DNA of 64,000 bases, taken from NCBI GenBank assembly GCA_944474755.1, contig OX104119.1:41689927-41753926 (forward strand), read 5' to 3'. The stretch comes from Limnoperna fortunei. Lineage: Eukaryota; Mollusca; Bivalvia; Mytilida; Modiolidae. Position 1 is the stretch's first letter, and every line of letters begins with the position of its first letter. Of this stretch, positions 22,898 to 33,395 are shown piece after piece. The position numbers were made by a program, and so were the translations under genes. Under the pieces are notes generated by a model. The model had not been told where the DNA came from. It saw only the letters and a program-made list of their open reading frames with translations, and searched no databases.

Positions 22898-23072
22898 AAC
22901 ATTTATACCACCAGATAAGTCTAAAAGGAGAATTTCGGCTGATATCATTGTAAGCAACCAGAGTCGTGTTCAGATTAATTGATTGATTGTTACCGACAAC
23001 AAAATTGAGTTACAGTTGATGCTTTCATGAACAGGCATTTATGCTTGTTAAGCCTTTAAAATATATGTTTAC

Positions 23073-23106
23073 CTGTTCTCTTCATACACATTCTTTCTGC
23101 AACAGC
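23073..23106 (-). CDS. 34-nt juxtamembrane exon of LRR receptor gene 2
   Basis: Minus-strand micro-exon with acceptor 'cttaatag' and donor 'gtaaac' following AACAG. It takes phase 1 from the transmembrane exon and leaves phase 2 for the tail exon, the only combination that joins the two in frame. It encodes GCCRKNVYEENS. The two cysteines directly after the basic stop-transfer sequence are a likely palmitoylation site (inference), and the tyrosine adds to the tail's tyrosine set. Its small size makes it easy to miss in automatic annotation. The non-consensus donor lowers confidence slightly, but the phase fit is strong support. Confidence 0.72.
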
Positions 23107-23567
23107 CTATTAAGTCTAAATAATGATATTATTTATTAATAGCATTACTTTCAAAACAAAGTTAACTCCAATGTAAGTAAGCCAACACTGTGTGTAAATT
23201 AAGAACTAATATACGTCACCATAGATACATAGATAGTATTTAATCATAAAATTATCTCTCATATATGCAAAAAGTCATTACTTTCATTACTTTTGTGTAC
23301 GACAACAACATGTACATCAATTTCAATAAGTCCGAGCTTGTTTGTTGAAATTATATGCTTTGGAATGTATATTACAGAGTGTTTGGGTTGAACTCAGAAA
23401 TATTACATCTTTCGTGTAATAGAACAAATAATTTTTTTTTTAAATTCCTACGTTTCAGTTAATATTTAAGTAGATGCAGTAATTGCGTGATTATTTATAC
23501 ATTAATGTCATGTGAAAACAGTTTTCTCCCTTTTGTGCAGTTAAGCCCATATTGCTAGTTAAAATAC

Positions 23568-23663
23568 CTTTTCGTCTTGTATATACAATGACAAATATTG
23601 CTATTATAAGCAACGATATCGGTACATAAAAGAATACTTCGTAGCTAGTATTTGCTGTAGAAA
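23568..23663 (-). CDS. transmembrane exon of LRR receptor gene 2
   Basis: 96-nt minus-strand exon with acceptor 'tacttttag' and donor 'gtattt'. It reads VSTANTSYEVFFYV and continues into PISLLIIAIFVIVY followed by TRRK, a single hydrophobic helix of about 20 residues with a basic stop-transfer end. It enters and leaves in phase 1, fitting the stalk exon before it and the 34-nt exon after it. Reading through the donor instead would add about 25 codons before a TAA, so intron retention would give a tail-less receptor. Confidence 0.82.
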
Positions 23664-24033
23664 CTAAAAGTAAATAAAGTTGTAAAAAATGATTATTGAC
23701 ACAAATTTCAGCAAAGCCTTAACAAAGAAGAATGGAATAAATCACACTAATGTTAATGAATGATCGTTTTTGAACTTAACGTTTTTGTCCACTTTTTGTG
23801 GAATTTTACAATAATAAGATTTATTTTTAATGATCATTTACGGATTGCAATATATGAAATTATTTTATCTAATGTTTTGGTAAATGCAGTCTGTATTCCG
23901 TGAAGAAAAGTAGCAAAGACATCGACTGACCAAGAAAAGGCAAATGTCAAGGAACGATTAGAAGTCACGATTTAGACAAAAATATATAACACAAAACAAA
24001 TATATGCTTTACTCGTGTAATACTATAACATGT

Positions 24034-24127
24034 ATTCAATAAGAAGCGCAGAGAAAACATTTTATATTATTATTATAATATAAGGATGAATTTTCAAATG
24101 TGTTCTCTATGCTTCTTACTGAATGTT
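24034..24127. repeat. imperfect foldback in an intron of gene 2
   Basis: Arms 'attcaataagaagcgcagag' and, inverted, 'attcagtaagaagcatagag' flank an AT-rich centre of about 30 bases. It may be a small MITE; no clear target duplication was found. Confidence 0.5.
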
Positions 24128-24214
24128 GAAGTTTGATTAGTATTCTGTATATTTTCACGAGAGGAGATCTAACGTTGATCTTCTATAGTTCTATTAGCAA
24201 GAATTTACACTTAC

Positions 24215-24253
24215 CTGTTCTGTCTGGAAATGTTGGACTTGTTGTAGTGTAGG
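24215..24253 (-). CDS. 39-nt stalk exon of LRR receptor gene 2
   Basis: Minus-strand exon between acceptor 'gatttttcag' and a gtaagt donor. It is phase 1 on both sides and encodes PYTTTSPTFPDRT, a short Thr/Ser/Pro stretch between the LRR C-cap and the membrane that would carry O-glycans. Being symmetric, it could be skipped or duplicated without breaking the frame. Confidence 0.8.
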
Positions 24254-24800
24254 CTGAAAAATGATTTTCATTTAAGACTGTCCTCCCTTAACAATATCTT
24301 TACATCCTTACGCGTGTCACATGATTTTTTACGTAGACGTCTTACTTAACTTGTCAATAGAAGCGATTGTGTCTAAGGAAAAGGATATAAGTCCAAAAAT
24401 ATGAAAAATAAAAATTACACGTGTAAAGTCGATTGTCTGCTTAAAAGAAACTTTTGCCATTTCCTTTCAAATTTTATTGTAATGTGTCTGTTTGGAGATT
24501 TATCGGTATGTTTCAAATTATATCTTGCAGGTAAGTTCATTTTTGTTAATGATTTTGGAAAGAAAAAGAGGTGATGTTGATTTGTTTACTTATAGAAGTA
24601 ATCTTGATAAACTGGAAACCTTGGCATGAAACATCTGAAGGTAAATTGTGTTATGTTTTTTTTAAATTTGATACTTGTATTGGATATTATTACTTTTACC
24701 TTTAAAGACAAGAAAAAAAAACGAATTTTTTGCAATGAAAGCAGCTTCAAATTCTTTTTGATCTAAAAAATAATATACATATTTCATTAAAAATACTTAC

Positions 24801-24958
24801 GCTGACATTTCGACATGATTTCCATAGGTAAATTTAAAATTAGAGTTCCATTGTAATTGCAATTCGCTCCCGTTAAGCTCTTCTTGTATTTTGTTGACAA
24901 CCAACTGTAGAATGACCAAATGCGGCAATCGCATTTGAGATTGTTTCCGTCTACACCC
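24801..24958 (-). CDS. LRR C-terminal cap exon of receptor gene 2
   Basis: 158-nt minus-strand exon with acceptor 'acactgcag' and a gtaagt donor. It reads GVDGNNLKCDCRIWSFYSWL, then TGANCNYNG and ends in IMSKCQ. This is the LRR C-cap pattern: N-x-L-x-C-D-C, the aromatic/Trp-Leu segment, and two further cysteines at the usual spacing. It enters in phase 2 from the last LRR exon and leaves in phase 1. The entry makes a textbook last-repeat-to-cap junction (DLQYV then GVDGNNLKCDC). Confidence 0.92.
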
Positions 24959-25886
24959 CTGCAGTGTGTGATACTTTATTACAAATGCTTTTATATTCTA
25001 GTTAGTAAAATTACAAACTTATCAAGCCTATAAATGAATATAAATGAGTAAATCAAAAGATGCCACCGAAAAATAAACACACAGAACAAAACAGACAAAT
25101 ACATCAAACATGTGTAAATACAGGAAAATAAAGATGAACAACAAGAACCCCTGTAAAATTGGAATTGAAATTAGGAAAATAAAGCAATAAGCTGATTATA
25201 TTTCTCATTTGAATGGTGTGTCAAAAGCAGAAGTTAGGTATTCCTGTTTAAACAAAACTAACCAATATCATACTGTAAAAAGGTGTGCAAAACAGAAAAA
25301 CCTATCACGACGAAAATGAATCAGCGTACTGAACCACAGACAACAAAACTTGCGCAATACCTGATGTCCCCAAACATATAAAAACTACAGAAAAATACTG
25401 CGACAGTCCAAACAAATTTTAACCTCGGAAATAGAAACAAACAAAAATGCAGTATGCAGCGTACAGATGAACATTAATATCTTATTAATAAAAAGCACTT
25501 ATTGGTTTCAATAATTTGCTAAGAGTTTATTTGACAAATTCTATTTATACGTTTCGTTTTTTTGTTCAAACGCATTAAGAGTCCTGTAGTTTGTATACTA
25601 GTTACGACCAACAATTAAGTCTCGCGTGTAAACATCAAACTCATAAGTGGACATATATTTATATACGCAAATGTGAAATTACAAATTACAAATAAAAAAG
25701 AATATGAAGCGTTTCACGTAAATTGTGCGAGTTCAGGGTAGCACGAAATGTTCAACAATATATGTATTAGCTACGATAGAGTTAATTTTTTTTAAGTTTA
25801 TCCATCTTTAGATGAGATAAATCTAAGTACAATTTATAAGTTTATTTTATAATATACTGACTACTTGTTACTTTATCAACACCTAC

Positions 25887-25949
25887 ACATATTGAAGATC
25901 ATCCATATTAGAAACTTCAATAACGCTCAGTTTGTTATTATCAAGCATT
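25887..25949 (-). CDS. terminal LRR exon of receptor gene 2 (63 nt)
   Basis: Minus-strand exon between a polypyrimidine-rich acceptor (ttttttcag) and donor gtaggt, phase 2 on both sides. It encodes MLDNNKLSVIEVSNMDDLQYV, one residue set shorter than the 24-residue repeats of the array. This is normal for the repeat that leads into the C-cap. It joins the exon at 31,026-31,097 upstream and the C-cap exon downstream in frame. Confidence 0.85.
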
Positions 25950-26695
25950 CTGAAAAAAATGAAAAAAAAACTTTATGTTGATCTCGCATTGTATTTTTTA
26001 CTAAATCTACCTTGAGTAGTGAAAAAGTCTACAAGTAAGTATTGTTACTAGTATTTTATCTTCGTTATACAAAACCTTTAACATAAACAACATACAATAA
26101 CTGAAAAATACTGCATATTTTCATTCAAAACCATTAAAGATGACTTTCTTAACGAGCATACTTTCAAGATTAGGTTTAAACCACCATTAAAGTTGAATTA
26201 AAAAAAGCAAATACAATCGGAATGTGTTAAAACATATTTTAAAATTGTGTACAACACATAAAAATATGTTCTGATTTAGAACACCAATAAATGCCACTTT
26301 TGTTACATGTGAAGTTGGTGGTAGCAGAATTGTATATAGTATTTGAAGTAGCGAAAATATATGCGACTGTTACTAAAAATATATTACATGAAATATTGAA
26401 CGTAGTCATAAAATGAATATAGATGACTGCTTTTATTGATATAACAAATCTCAGATTTATATACATTATTCATACATAGTCAGAAAATATATAATCTCTT
26501 GTAAGAGCCTAACAAACCGGTAGAAATGTCGAGTATTTCTCATGTTTCGCGACGAGTACAGATACACTTCATATTTTCTGACAATGTACGAATATTTATT
26601 TTATCCTTTAACCTTAAAACATTTTATACGAGATGCCATTTTCAAGTCGAAAATCGGCAATAAGTCCACTTTTTCGTCTCTTACCTTGCATCGTA

Positions 26696-26762
26696 TCAAA
26701 TACGATAATTGTTTGTGACGTCAGGCTAACCCTAACGACGTCACAAACAAATATTGTATTTG
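26696..26762. repeat. foldback repeat
   Basis: Arms of about 27 bases (tcaaatacgataattgtttg... and its inverse ...caaacaaatattgtatttga) include a shared gacgtc and surround 14 bases containing 'ctaaccctaa'. The structure resembles a small palindromic MITE. Confidence 0.55.
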
Positions 26763-28799
26763 ACAACATGTCTTAACTAGAACTGAATACTACATATCAT
26801 TAGAAATGAGAAGACAGATATGAGGATATTTTATATGGTCACACAGCATTATTTACAAAAAGCTACTTTATTCGTAGGGTCATATATTTAGAGTTGAAGT
26901 AGTTGCAAGATAAAATCTGTTAGCTTGCTGCAATTTGAAGTAAAACTGTATTAAGTTTTTAACGCTATGGTGCAGACTTGGGGTCTAGAATATGTTGAAT
27001 CTTTATATATATTTTTTGTCAAAATGCATTACTTCCAGATGCTAAACATTCGATAGGATTTTTCAAAGGTCAGTGTTCAATATATATTTATGTTATAAAC
27101 TTTATCGATTCTGTTGATTGATAGTAACAATAGTATATGTTTTGAGTCCTAGGAAAGCGCAATTATTTCATCACCTGTGAAATTTGAATTATTGTGTCTG
27201 TATAAACGTTTTTTTACAAATCGCAACTTCGCGACCGATTGGGGTTAATATGCTAGGTATGCAGCAATAGCTTCAGGTGTAAAAATTCAAGTAAACGTTT
27301 CTTCCAAACGATATTAAAAAAATATTGTATAATTGTCCCTTCTAAGAGGTTTTTGGTTCAATGACATTGAACTTGATTTCCTTATACGAGAAAATTAAAA
27401 GTTGTTAAAAATAATATCACAAGTAGCTCTTAAGGACAGGCATAAACAAAATACCTTGATTGGCGAGAGGTATAAACTCTCTGTATATCAGGTATTTAAG
27501 GAAGTCTATGCAACTTATTGAAGTTCCATAAGTTCGCTTTGACATAACTATCCTGATTAATTCTATATTCTGGCAAAAATTACGCTTACGACAATAAGAA
27601 GATTAAAAACGAATTAATTACATACTATAAATAATAACTCATATTAACACAGCATTATAAGACATTTTGTGAGTTGTTTTGTTACCCTCTCGTTGGTTTG
27701 TCGTCTTTTAATTGGACTACTTGAAAACCGTTAAACATCAAGCCATAAAGACAATATTTTGTACAGAAATAGAAAGCACAACTGACATCTTTTAACGTGA
27801 CCTTATAAATCGTCTCAACGTCAAAATTCCTATCGTTTTAAATTCATCGTTATCATTGAAACATGTCTTAAGTTCAACTCAAAAATGTCGAATCATGACA
27901 AAGAATACGCTGTTTTGCACGTTTAAAGGATCAAAACCTCTTTTCAAATGACACAACTCTTACGGATTTAGGTTCAACCAACATATACACAAAATATGGA
28001 AAGCTAATGTATTATCGTAAAATAAAATAAATTTCATTCCAATAAAGACTGGCAAAATGAATGAAAATATAAACCAAGATCTTTGGTGGTCATCAAGAAT
28101 TGTTATTTTGAGTGATTACCTTACAAATAGTGAAATTTCTGTCAACGCTGAAATACCATTTTATGGAAAAAGTACCTAGCGACCTGATAATAACTGTTAC
28201 CCAAATAAGGTATTTCCTTTTTTGAAATTGTCCTTCTACTGTTATAAGTATCGAGTTATATCATACTTAGTTCGAAACAATCTTGATATCCCAAATCTTT
28301 GAATGATTTTCAATCTAACACCTTACAATCATTCATTGACACTTTCACATACAAGCGGATACTTAATATACATAAATAATTAGTGATCCGGTTAGGAACA
28401 ACCGTGATTTCTATTTTTCATGAGTTCAGTTTACGCAATTTGATATTCCAGTAAATAAAAATGGTTCATTTGAATTTCAGTCTACAGTATGTTGGTTTGT
28501 TTAGCAAGACATGGCTATACTGAATTATGTTTGAATTATTTTATTTTTATACCAGCAATTTGCCCATTATTTCTCGATTTAAAAATAATGAAACACATGA
28601 CACGCGAATATTAGCACATTTGTCTATATCGAGAATAACTACTGGATTAGCATGTTATAGGTTCGGGAAAAGTTTATGTCAAATAATTATGTCATTAACA
28701 ATTTAACCTACAGAAAAATTTAACAGTGAAACGTGGAATCATGAGAATTGTTGAGCACGTAGAGATGCTGTTATCGAAAAGATTTGTCTAAACTTTTAA
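26763..28799. other. intron sequence of gene 2, nothing recognised
   Basis: AT-rich with no LRR-type reading frame between splice signals. One 28-nt segment (28,120-28,147) is framed by splice-like signals, but its length would break the phase-2 chain. Confidence 0.4.
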
Positions 28800-28965
28800 T
28801 GAATGTTCTGTTATGGCATAAATGCAACATCTTAATCATTTGGATTTTAAATATTGTTTAGGTTTAAACGCTACTGATGAGCGTTGATAAGACGAAACGC
28901 GCGTCTGGCGTAGTAAATTCTATTAACCTTGGTATCTGTGATAACATTTTATTGTTAGTCAAAGG
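28800..28965 (+). mobile_element. truncated hammerhead repeat copy
   Basis: It shares the lead-in 'aacatcttaatcatttggat' and the follow-on 'gtagtaaatt...aaccttggtatct' with the element at 22.1-22.9 kb, around the ribozyme at 28,868-28,911. Only the region around the ribozyme survives. Confidence 0.6.
28868..28911 (+). ncRNA. hammerhead ribozyme with weakened stem II
   Basis: Stem I arms ACGCTA and TGGCGT pair over 6 bp with one G-U. The core CTGATGA, GAAA, CGCGCG and cleavage triplet GTC are intact. Stem II has changed from GTC/GAC to GCG/GAC, leaving only the closing pair, so activity is doubtful. Confidence 0.65.
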
Positions 28966-28999
28966 CTCACGCAAAGCATCTTTACCTTGAATATTGTAT

Positions 29000-30066
29000 C
29001 ACACCGTAAATGGTTTTTTCGTAAACAATGCACCCAGCAAAGAGATTTCATTAGATTTTAGACGAACACGTGCTCGATAAAGAACGACATTACTTCTCAA
29101 ATTAAACAATTATGCACAGCGAAGGTGCAATTGCGTTTGAAATAAAATCCTTTAAAACCAAAAAGATTAGTATGTTAAATGTCTTTAACATTTTGAGTGC
29201 ATATGGATTGCTATCAAAATCAACATAGCTAAAATTTGACCTAACAGGGAAAATCCTTACAAATGTTTCTTTACCTATTAGTTTTTAATTTGTTCTTCGT
29301 CGTCTGTTTTCAATGTCAATTGCATATTATAATTTTGTTTTATTGTGTAGTTGTAAACGTATCTTTACGAAAACGTTTGCATGAAATTAATAATGCATTG
29401 CTAACTTAAGCTTAAGCGTCAAGGTTTCGAAACATAACACTGAACAACTGTCCTTTAAATCCAGGCATTCATTCACTGCCAAACTGTGTTAATGTGGAAG
29501 CTACCTAAATCTGAACATATATTTTAAATGTTAGTTTATTATTATTAGATACTTTTTAAAAATGTACAACATTTTATAAGCATGTTCATATCTCCAGTGG
29601 TATTTCTTATTTAATCATGTACAAACAATTATAGAAAATAATAACAAAATACATTCTGCATGAAAGAAACGCATAATAGACTTTGTAAAATTTTAATGCG
29701 CATACGTCGAAGTAATGTATCACCTTTATGCTCATGATAACGACACCAAATTTAACACAAAAATGTTATAAGGTGTATTTATTTGTCGACTGTTATTTTA
29801 GAAATGTCCATTCGGCTACTTTGTTTACGGTGACATGAAAGTTGGTACGTACTTAGACCGCTACGTGCAGCGTCTCCTCAGCAAGGATTAGATCAAATGT
29901 TTTTATTTTTCTGTTGTATTGCGATCATCTCTTAATTTTGCGACAAAAAAATGAAAAGTTGTATTTGGGAAAAAGCTTAAATGCTTATTTTAAGCTTTGA
30001 GATCAATGTTATTAGAAACAAGTAGAAATCCGTCTTTTTAGCCGTTTTCGTTGAGAACAAACTTAC
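29000..30066. other. intron sequence of gene 2, nothing recognised
   Basis: No readable exon or repeat beyond the string 'aaagaaacgcat' near 29,663, which also occurs at about 31,284 and may be a transposon end. Confidence 0.35.
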
Positions 30067-30137
30067 AATCTGTTCAGATATACATGAGCAGTATAATGTT
30101 CAGCTTTCAACAGAAGAAAGTTTGTTAGATTCCGAAC
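30067..30137 (-). pseudogene. decayed LRR exon of gene 2
   Basis: Minus-strand segment ending at a gtaagt donor. Its first half reads ESNKLSSVES in an LRR register but the second half is out of frame. Length is 71 instead of 72 and the acceptor AG is preceded by A (caaag) rather than a pyrimidine. It looks like a former LRR exon that lost frame. Confidence 0.45.
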
Positions 30138-30527
30138 CTTTGCAAACATTTAACAATTCAATTTCACTCTCTATATGTGGATGTCTTATATTAACCGAGT
30201 ACTGAATTTTTGACAATGTTTTATTTTTTGCTAATTTAATACTTGATTAAAAAAAATATAATTGTAAATTCAAATACAGCATGACCACAAGTGAGTTATG
30301 CAAGAAACATGTATCCTCAGTTTAGTTCCCTTAACGTAAACCAATACAGATGAACATACATTGCTTAAAGGATGAAAAAGAATATTTCTAGCCAATTTCA
30401 ATGTTAACAGTGATGTAATTAATTATGACATCAATATAATGTTTTGCGTGTTTTTGATTGGTATAAAAACAACTTTTGGGTCAAATAAATAAATCGCAAC
30501 AGCACTAAAATTACATTAATATATTAT

Positions 30528-30634
30528 AAAAGCCGGCTTGAATTAGTAGTTAGCTGGTCTATATTGAATTCCGCTTGACTTCGATGCAGTGGAATCTAAT
30601 ATCAACCTGGTAACTACTAGTTCAAACCGGTTTT
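30528..30634. repeat. foldback element with about 45-bp arms
   Basis: The left arm 'agccggcttgaattagtagt' and the inverted right arm 'aaccggtttgaactagtagt' match over about 45 bases, around a short centre (cttgacttcgatgc). It is probably a MITE. It lies upstream of the possible open frame at 30,773-31,000, which I do not call. Confidence 0.55.
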
Positions 30635-31025
30635 TCATGACGGTTCCAATATAACTATACTTTTCAGTTTTAGTGGTCATTGAATTTGATCATATGCAAT
30701 TTTAAAATATACTGTTAAAAAATGTAAGAATAAAATCATTGATTTATTTATACTCTTCTCTATATTTGAAAAGTGATGAAATTGAATTTCAGGATTATCA
30801 GCAAATCAATATCCAAATGCAAAAAAAAAGTTAAGGGTTACCAGTATTACAACAATGACAAAATGTTAGTATCCTCTGTTTTTCTGATCAAGGAAGATCA
30901 GGATTTCTTGGCCCTCAAAAATGTATATTCACATTTGTCTGGCAGCCAAATCATGATAGCAACATATATCAAATCATTGTATAATATCGTTGGAATTTAA
31001 ATCAATGGTTCAAAAAGAAACTTAC

Positions 31026-31097
31026 AAGGATGTGAGATTTTCAAGACCAGTTAAAATGCCGCTTTCAATTGAAGTCAGTAGGTTAGAACTCAAATCT
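31026..31097 (-). CDS. LRR exon of receptor gene 2 (72 nt, phase 2)
   Basis: Minus-strand exon with acceptor 'attttgcag' and a gtaagt donor, exactly 72 nt, phase 2 on both sides. It encodes one 24-residue LRR that begins DLSSNLLTSIESGIL and ends ENLTSL. It links in frame to the terminal LRR exon at 25,887-25,949. Upstream the next intact LRR exons are those of the array from 50,956 on, so either a 20-kb intron full of transposons separates them or this is a separate gene whose first exons are lost. Confidence 0.88.
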
Positions 31098-31439
31098 CTG
31101 CAAAATAAAACATTATTTATTTCAGATACGTTATTTCACGTACGCAATGGAAGATTCACATAAATATCCTTGAATATACAACAATCATTATATAATACTC
31201 AATTAAACAAATGTATGTATCGTTGTAATCATTATCTTAACATAAATTAATATAGATTTTTTCTTTAATATACTCTCCAAAGAAGAAACGCATGGTGGGT
31301 TTTTACATATTTTAATAACGACATTAAAATCAAAATTTAACAATTACAAGAAAGATATCAAATGTTTGTTGTAAGCAAATTAACAGGCATTGTACAAATC
31401 CCAAATCTCATTCAATAAATCACAGTTCAACGTCACTTC

Positions 31440-32455
31440 CGGTCAATTGCAAGTTAGTAATGCTTCACCACGTGAAGCCAGCACTTCTATGCATCCCCTC
31501 GGCATGGACACGAACACTATTGCAATGTAGTATTTCCTTTCCTCTTGCAACATATGTCGAAGTTGATTTATGGTGTACGTTCTGTGGTTGGCGGTTGAAC
31601 ACACGTTTGTCCAGTTGGTCCAAAATATGTTCGATGGGATTCAAATTCGGCGATTATGAAGTGCATGGCAACACATTTATGTTATTCCGCGCAAGAAAGT
31701 ATTTGGTTGGTTGGCTGTTTGCGGGATAGCATTGTCCTGTTGGAATAACTCCTTCTGGTGGTCGATATTTGTGAAAAGATGTGGTTGAAGGATAATCTCC
31801 CTGTACCGCTTAGCCGTTAACTTGTGTGGTACGTATACAAGCTCTGATTTTCTGTCATCTGAAATCGCCAGTCATGACGCTACCTCTGCTGAATCAATCC
31901 ACTTCATTGACACATGACAAGGTAAATCGTTCATTTTATGGGCAGTAAACATGTGGTCTACCATCACGCTTCTATAATTAGCAGTAACCACGACTAGTCA
32001 CAAAACTAGTTCCTGTACCAGTTCTGGTCCAGACCATCAACATGTTGCGCTATCTGACTTATCTCGGCTATATAACGCCGTCAAAACTGGTTTGAAATAG
32101 GGTCTATTGAGTCTAATTCCATGTTGTCGGATCCGGTTTCTGACAATTTGGGCGCTGATTCTTCGCAATCCAGGTATACCGACTGCAATGGTTGTTGCAG
32201 TGACTGTTCGATTCCGTAGATGGAATTCCCGGATGTACCGTTCTTGACGTTTTGCGACAATGCGTGATGGTCATTAGTTGTACCAGTCTGTTGGGATCGG
32301 GCCCATAGTCTTAAAATGGTACTCTGATTCACATTTTTTTTAAGAGTATAACAAGACGAAAAACAGAGATTTTGAACTTGATGCGTTTTCAGAAATCTTA
32401 CAGCACCTTGTCTAAATGTTAAAACATTAAAACCATTCAAAGTTTTCATTTTCGT
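31440..32455 (-). pseudogene. Tc1-like transposase remnant
   Basis: Minus strand. The N-terminal helix-turn-helix part reads VNQSTILRLWARSQQTGT (about 32,275-32,335). A frame change follows, into a piece reading GIPGLRRISAQIVRNRIRQH. The C-terminal part reads QQDNAIPQTA and then SPNLNPIEHILDQLDKRV (31,600-31,653), the family's signature around the last catalytic acidic residue. There are several frameshifts and stops, so it is inactive. Clear terminal inverted repeats were not found; 'gaagaaacgcatgg' near 31,282 may mark one end. It lies in an intron of the LRR receptor gene, in the same orientation. Confidence 0.75.
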
Positions 32456-32534
32456 TTTCCCTAGCCGAAAGCAGATCTTTGAACTGTTCTATATTTGAAC
32501 TATAAAAAACCATTTTTAAGGGTGATATTTCAGG

Positions 32535-32638
32535 GTGCCGTTTCATAAAGGGATCGCTAATTAACGTGCTCGTTATCCAATGCAATTTAAATGGGATAAC
32601 GTGCATGTTAAGCTAACGATCGCTTTATGAAACGGCAC
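32535..32638. mobile_element. 104-bp palindromic MITE, copy 1
   Basis: The whole element is a near-perfect palindrome, GTGCCGTTTCATAAAG ... CTTTATGAAACGGCAC. It is flanked by TCAGG on the left and CCAGG on the right, an imperfect 5-bp target duplication. The sister copy is at 44,206-44,309. Confidence 0.85.
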
Positions 32639-32639
32639 C

Positions 32640-33194
32640 CAGGATTACATTATTTAAAATGTGAGTCTAAAGGAGCGCAAACACCATTATATACATAAAT
32701 ATATACAAAACTAAGTTTTACCACTTTGTTCGAATTACATTTTTGTTTAATTTAAAACGAATAATACAAAAAAAAACAAACTATTAAAAGGCACAAACGG
32801 ATGCTTTTATTATAAATTTTGGAACATTGCAAATTGATCCAAACATCAAATTTATAACGCAGTTTAAAGGGTACCAGTGCGACATGTTACATATAGCAAT
32901 TAAGAACGACAACAAATTGCATGTTGATATGAGACTCTTTCTTAGACAAAATAAAAATCTATTTGTGATGTGAATCGGAGCAAACATATTTAAAATGGTC
33001 GCAGAACATGTTAGTGTGTAATTCATACAATCTCAGCTTTTTTCGCCAGATAAAATTTCGTTTAATACTGTATTTGACTGTTTAAAGTTATCACACTGTT
33101 AATTCATATTTCAAAGATAACTAGCTTTAATTTCTTCTTTGAAATCTGATGAGCATATACGCCATTTTGTTTTCTGTTTTTTTTCAATATAATA
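32640..33194. other. intron sequence, nothing recognised
   Basis: No exon-like segment. An open minus-strand frame at 32,784-33,026 shows no domain. Confidence 0.35.
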
Positions 33195-33395
33195 GCGTTC
33201 AGTTTTATTGGGGTAAAAAAGCCGGACTTCGCATTGAGAGTTATCGGACAATCCTCAATTGATACCGCAGGTCGGGGGTTCTCTCCGGGTACTCCGGCTT
33301 CCTCCCCCAATAAAAACTGGACGCCATGAAATAGCTGAAAAATTGCTGAAAGTGGCGTTAAAACACCATTCAAACAAACAAAAAAAATCAATTGA
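33195..33395 (+). repeat. SINE 3' body with inverted partner
   Basis: Plus-orientation body and tail ('ccggcttcctcccccaataa', then 'gtggcgttaaaacaccattc' and a CAAACAAA-rich end). Just before it, at 33,198-33,232, the same body block is present inverted, so the two can fold on each other. No tRNA-like head is present. Confidence 0.65.

Larger units (their letters stand above)
22096..22960 (+). mobile_element. hammerhead-flanked non-coding element, plus strand
   Basis: Two hammerhead motifs in the same orientation, a decayed one at 22,262-22,299 and an intact one at 22,856-22,897, enclose about 0.6 kb. The lead-in before each motif is related (gctct...atcttaatcatttgg...). The interior holds a phrase 'aaccactgggtcgatgc' followed by 'ggtatcaccagcccagtag', echoed in diverged form in the introns of the LRR array. 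No coding ORF is credible here. Direct repeats that each carry a hammerhead around a non-coding interior are the layout of retrozyme-type elements. Confidence 0.7.

Noticed and set aside
26239..26466. Minus-strand ORF starting like a signal peptide (MTTFNISCNIFLVTVAYIF), possible first exon of gene 2
   Set aside because: No donor in it gives phase 2 without creating a stop at the next LRR exon, and the cysteine pattern is not that of an LRR N-cap. LRR exons of the gene also lie further upstream.
28120..28147. 28-nt segment between a good acceptor and a gtaatc donor on the minus strand
   Set aside because: Its length is not a multiple of three and would break the phase-2 chain of the LRR exons. 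It does not encode an LRR.
31460..31729. Plus-strand open frame of 89 codons
   Set aside because: It is antisense to the conserved C-terminal part of the Tc1-like transposase remnant.
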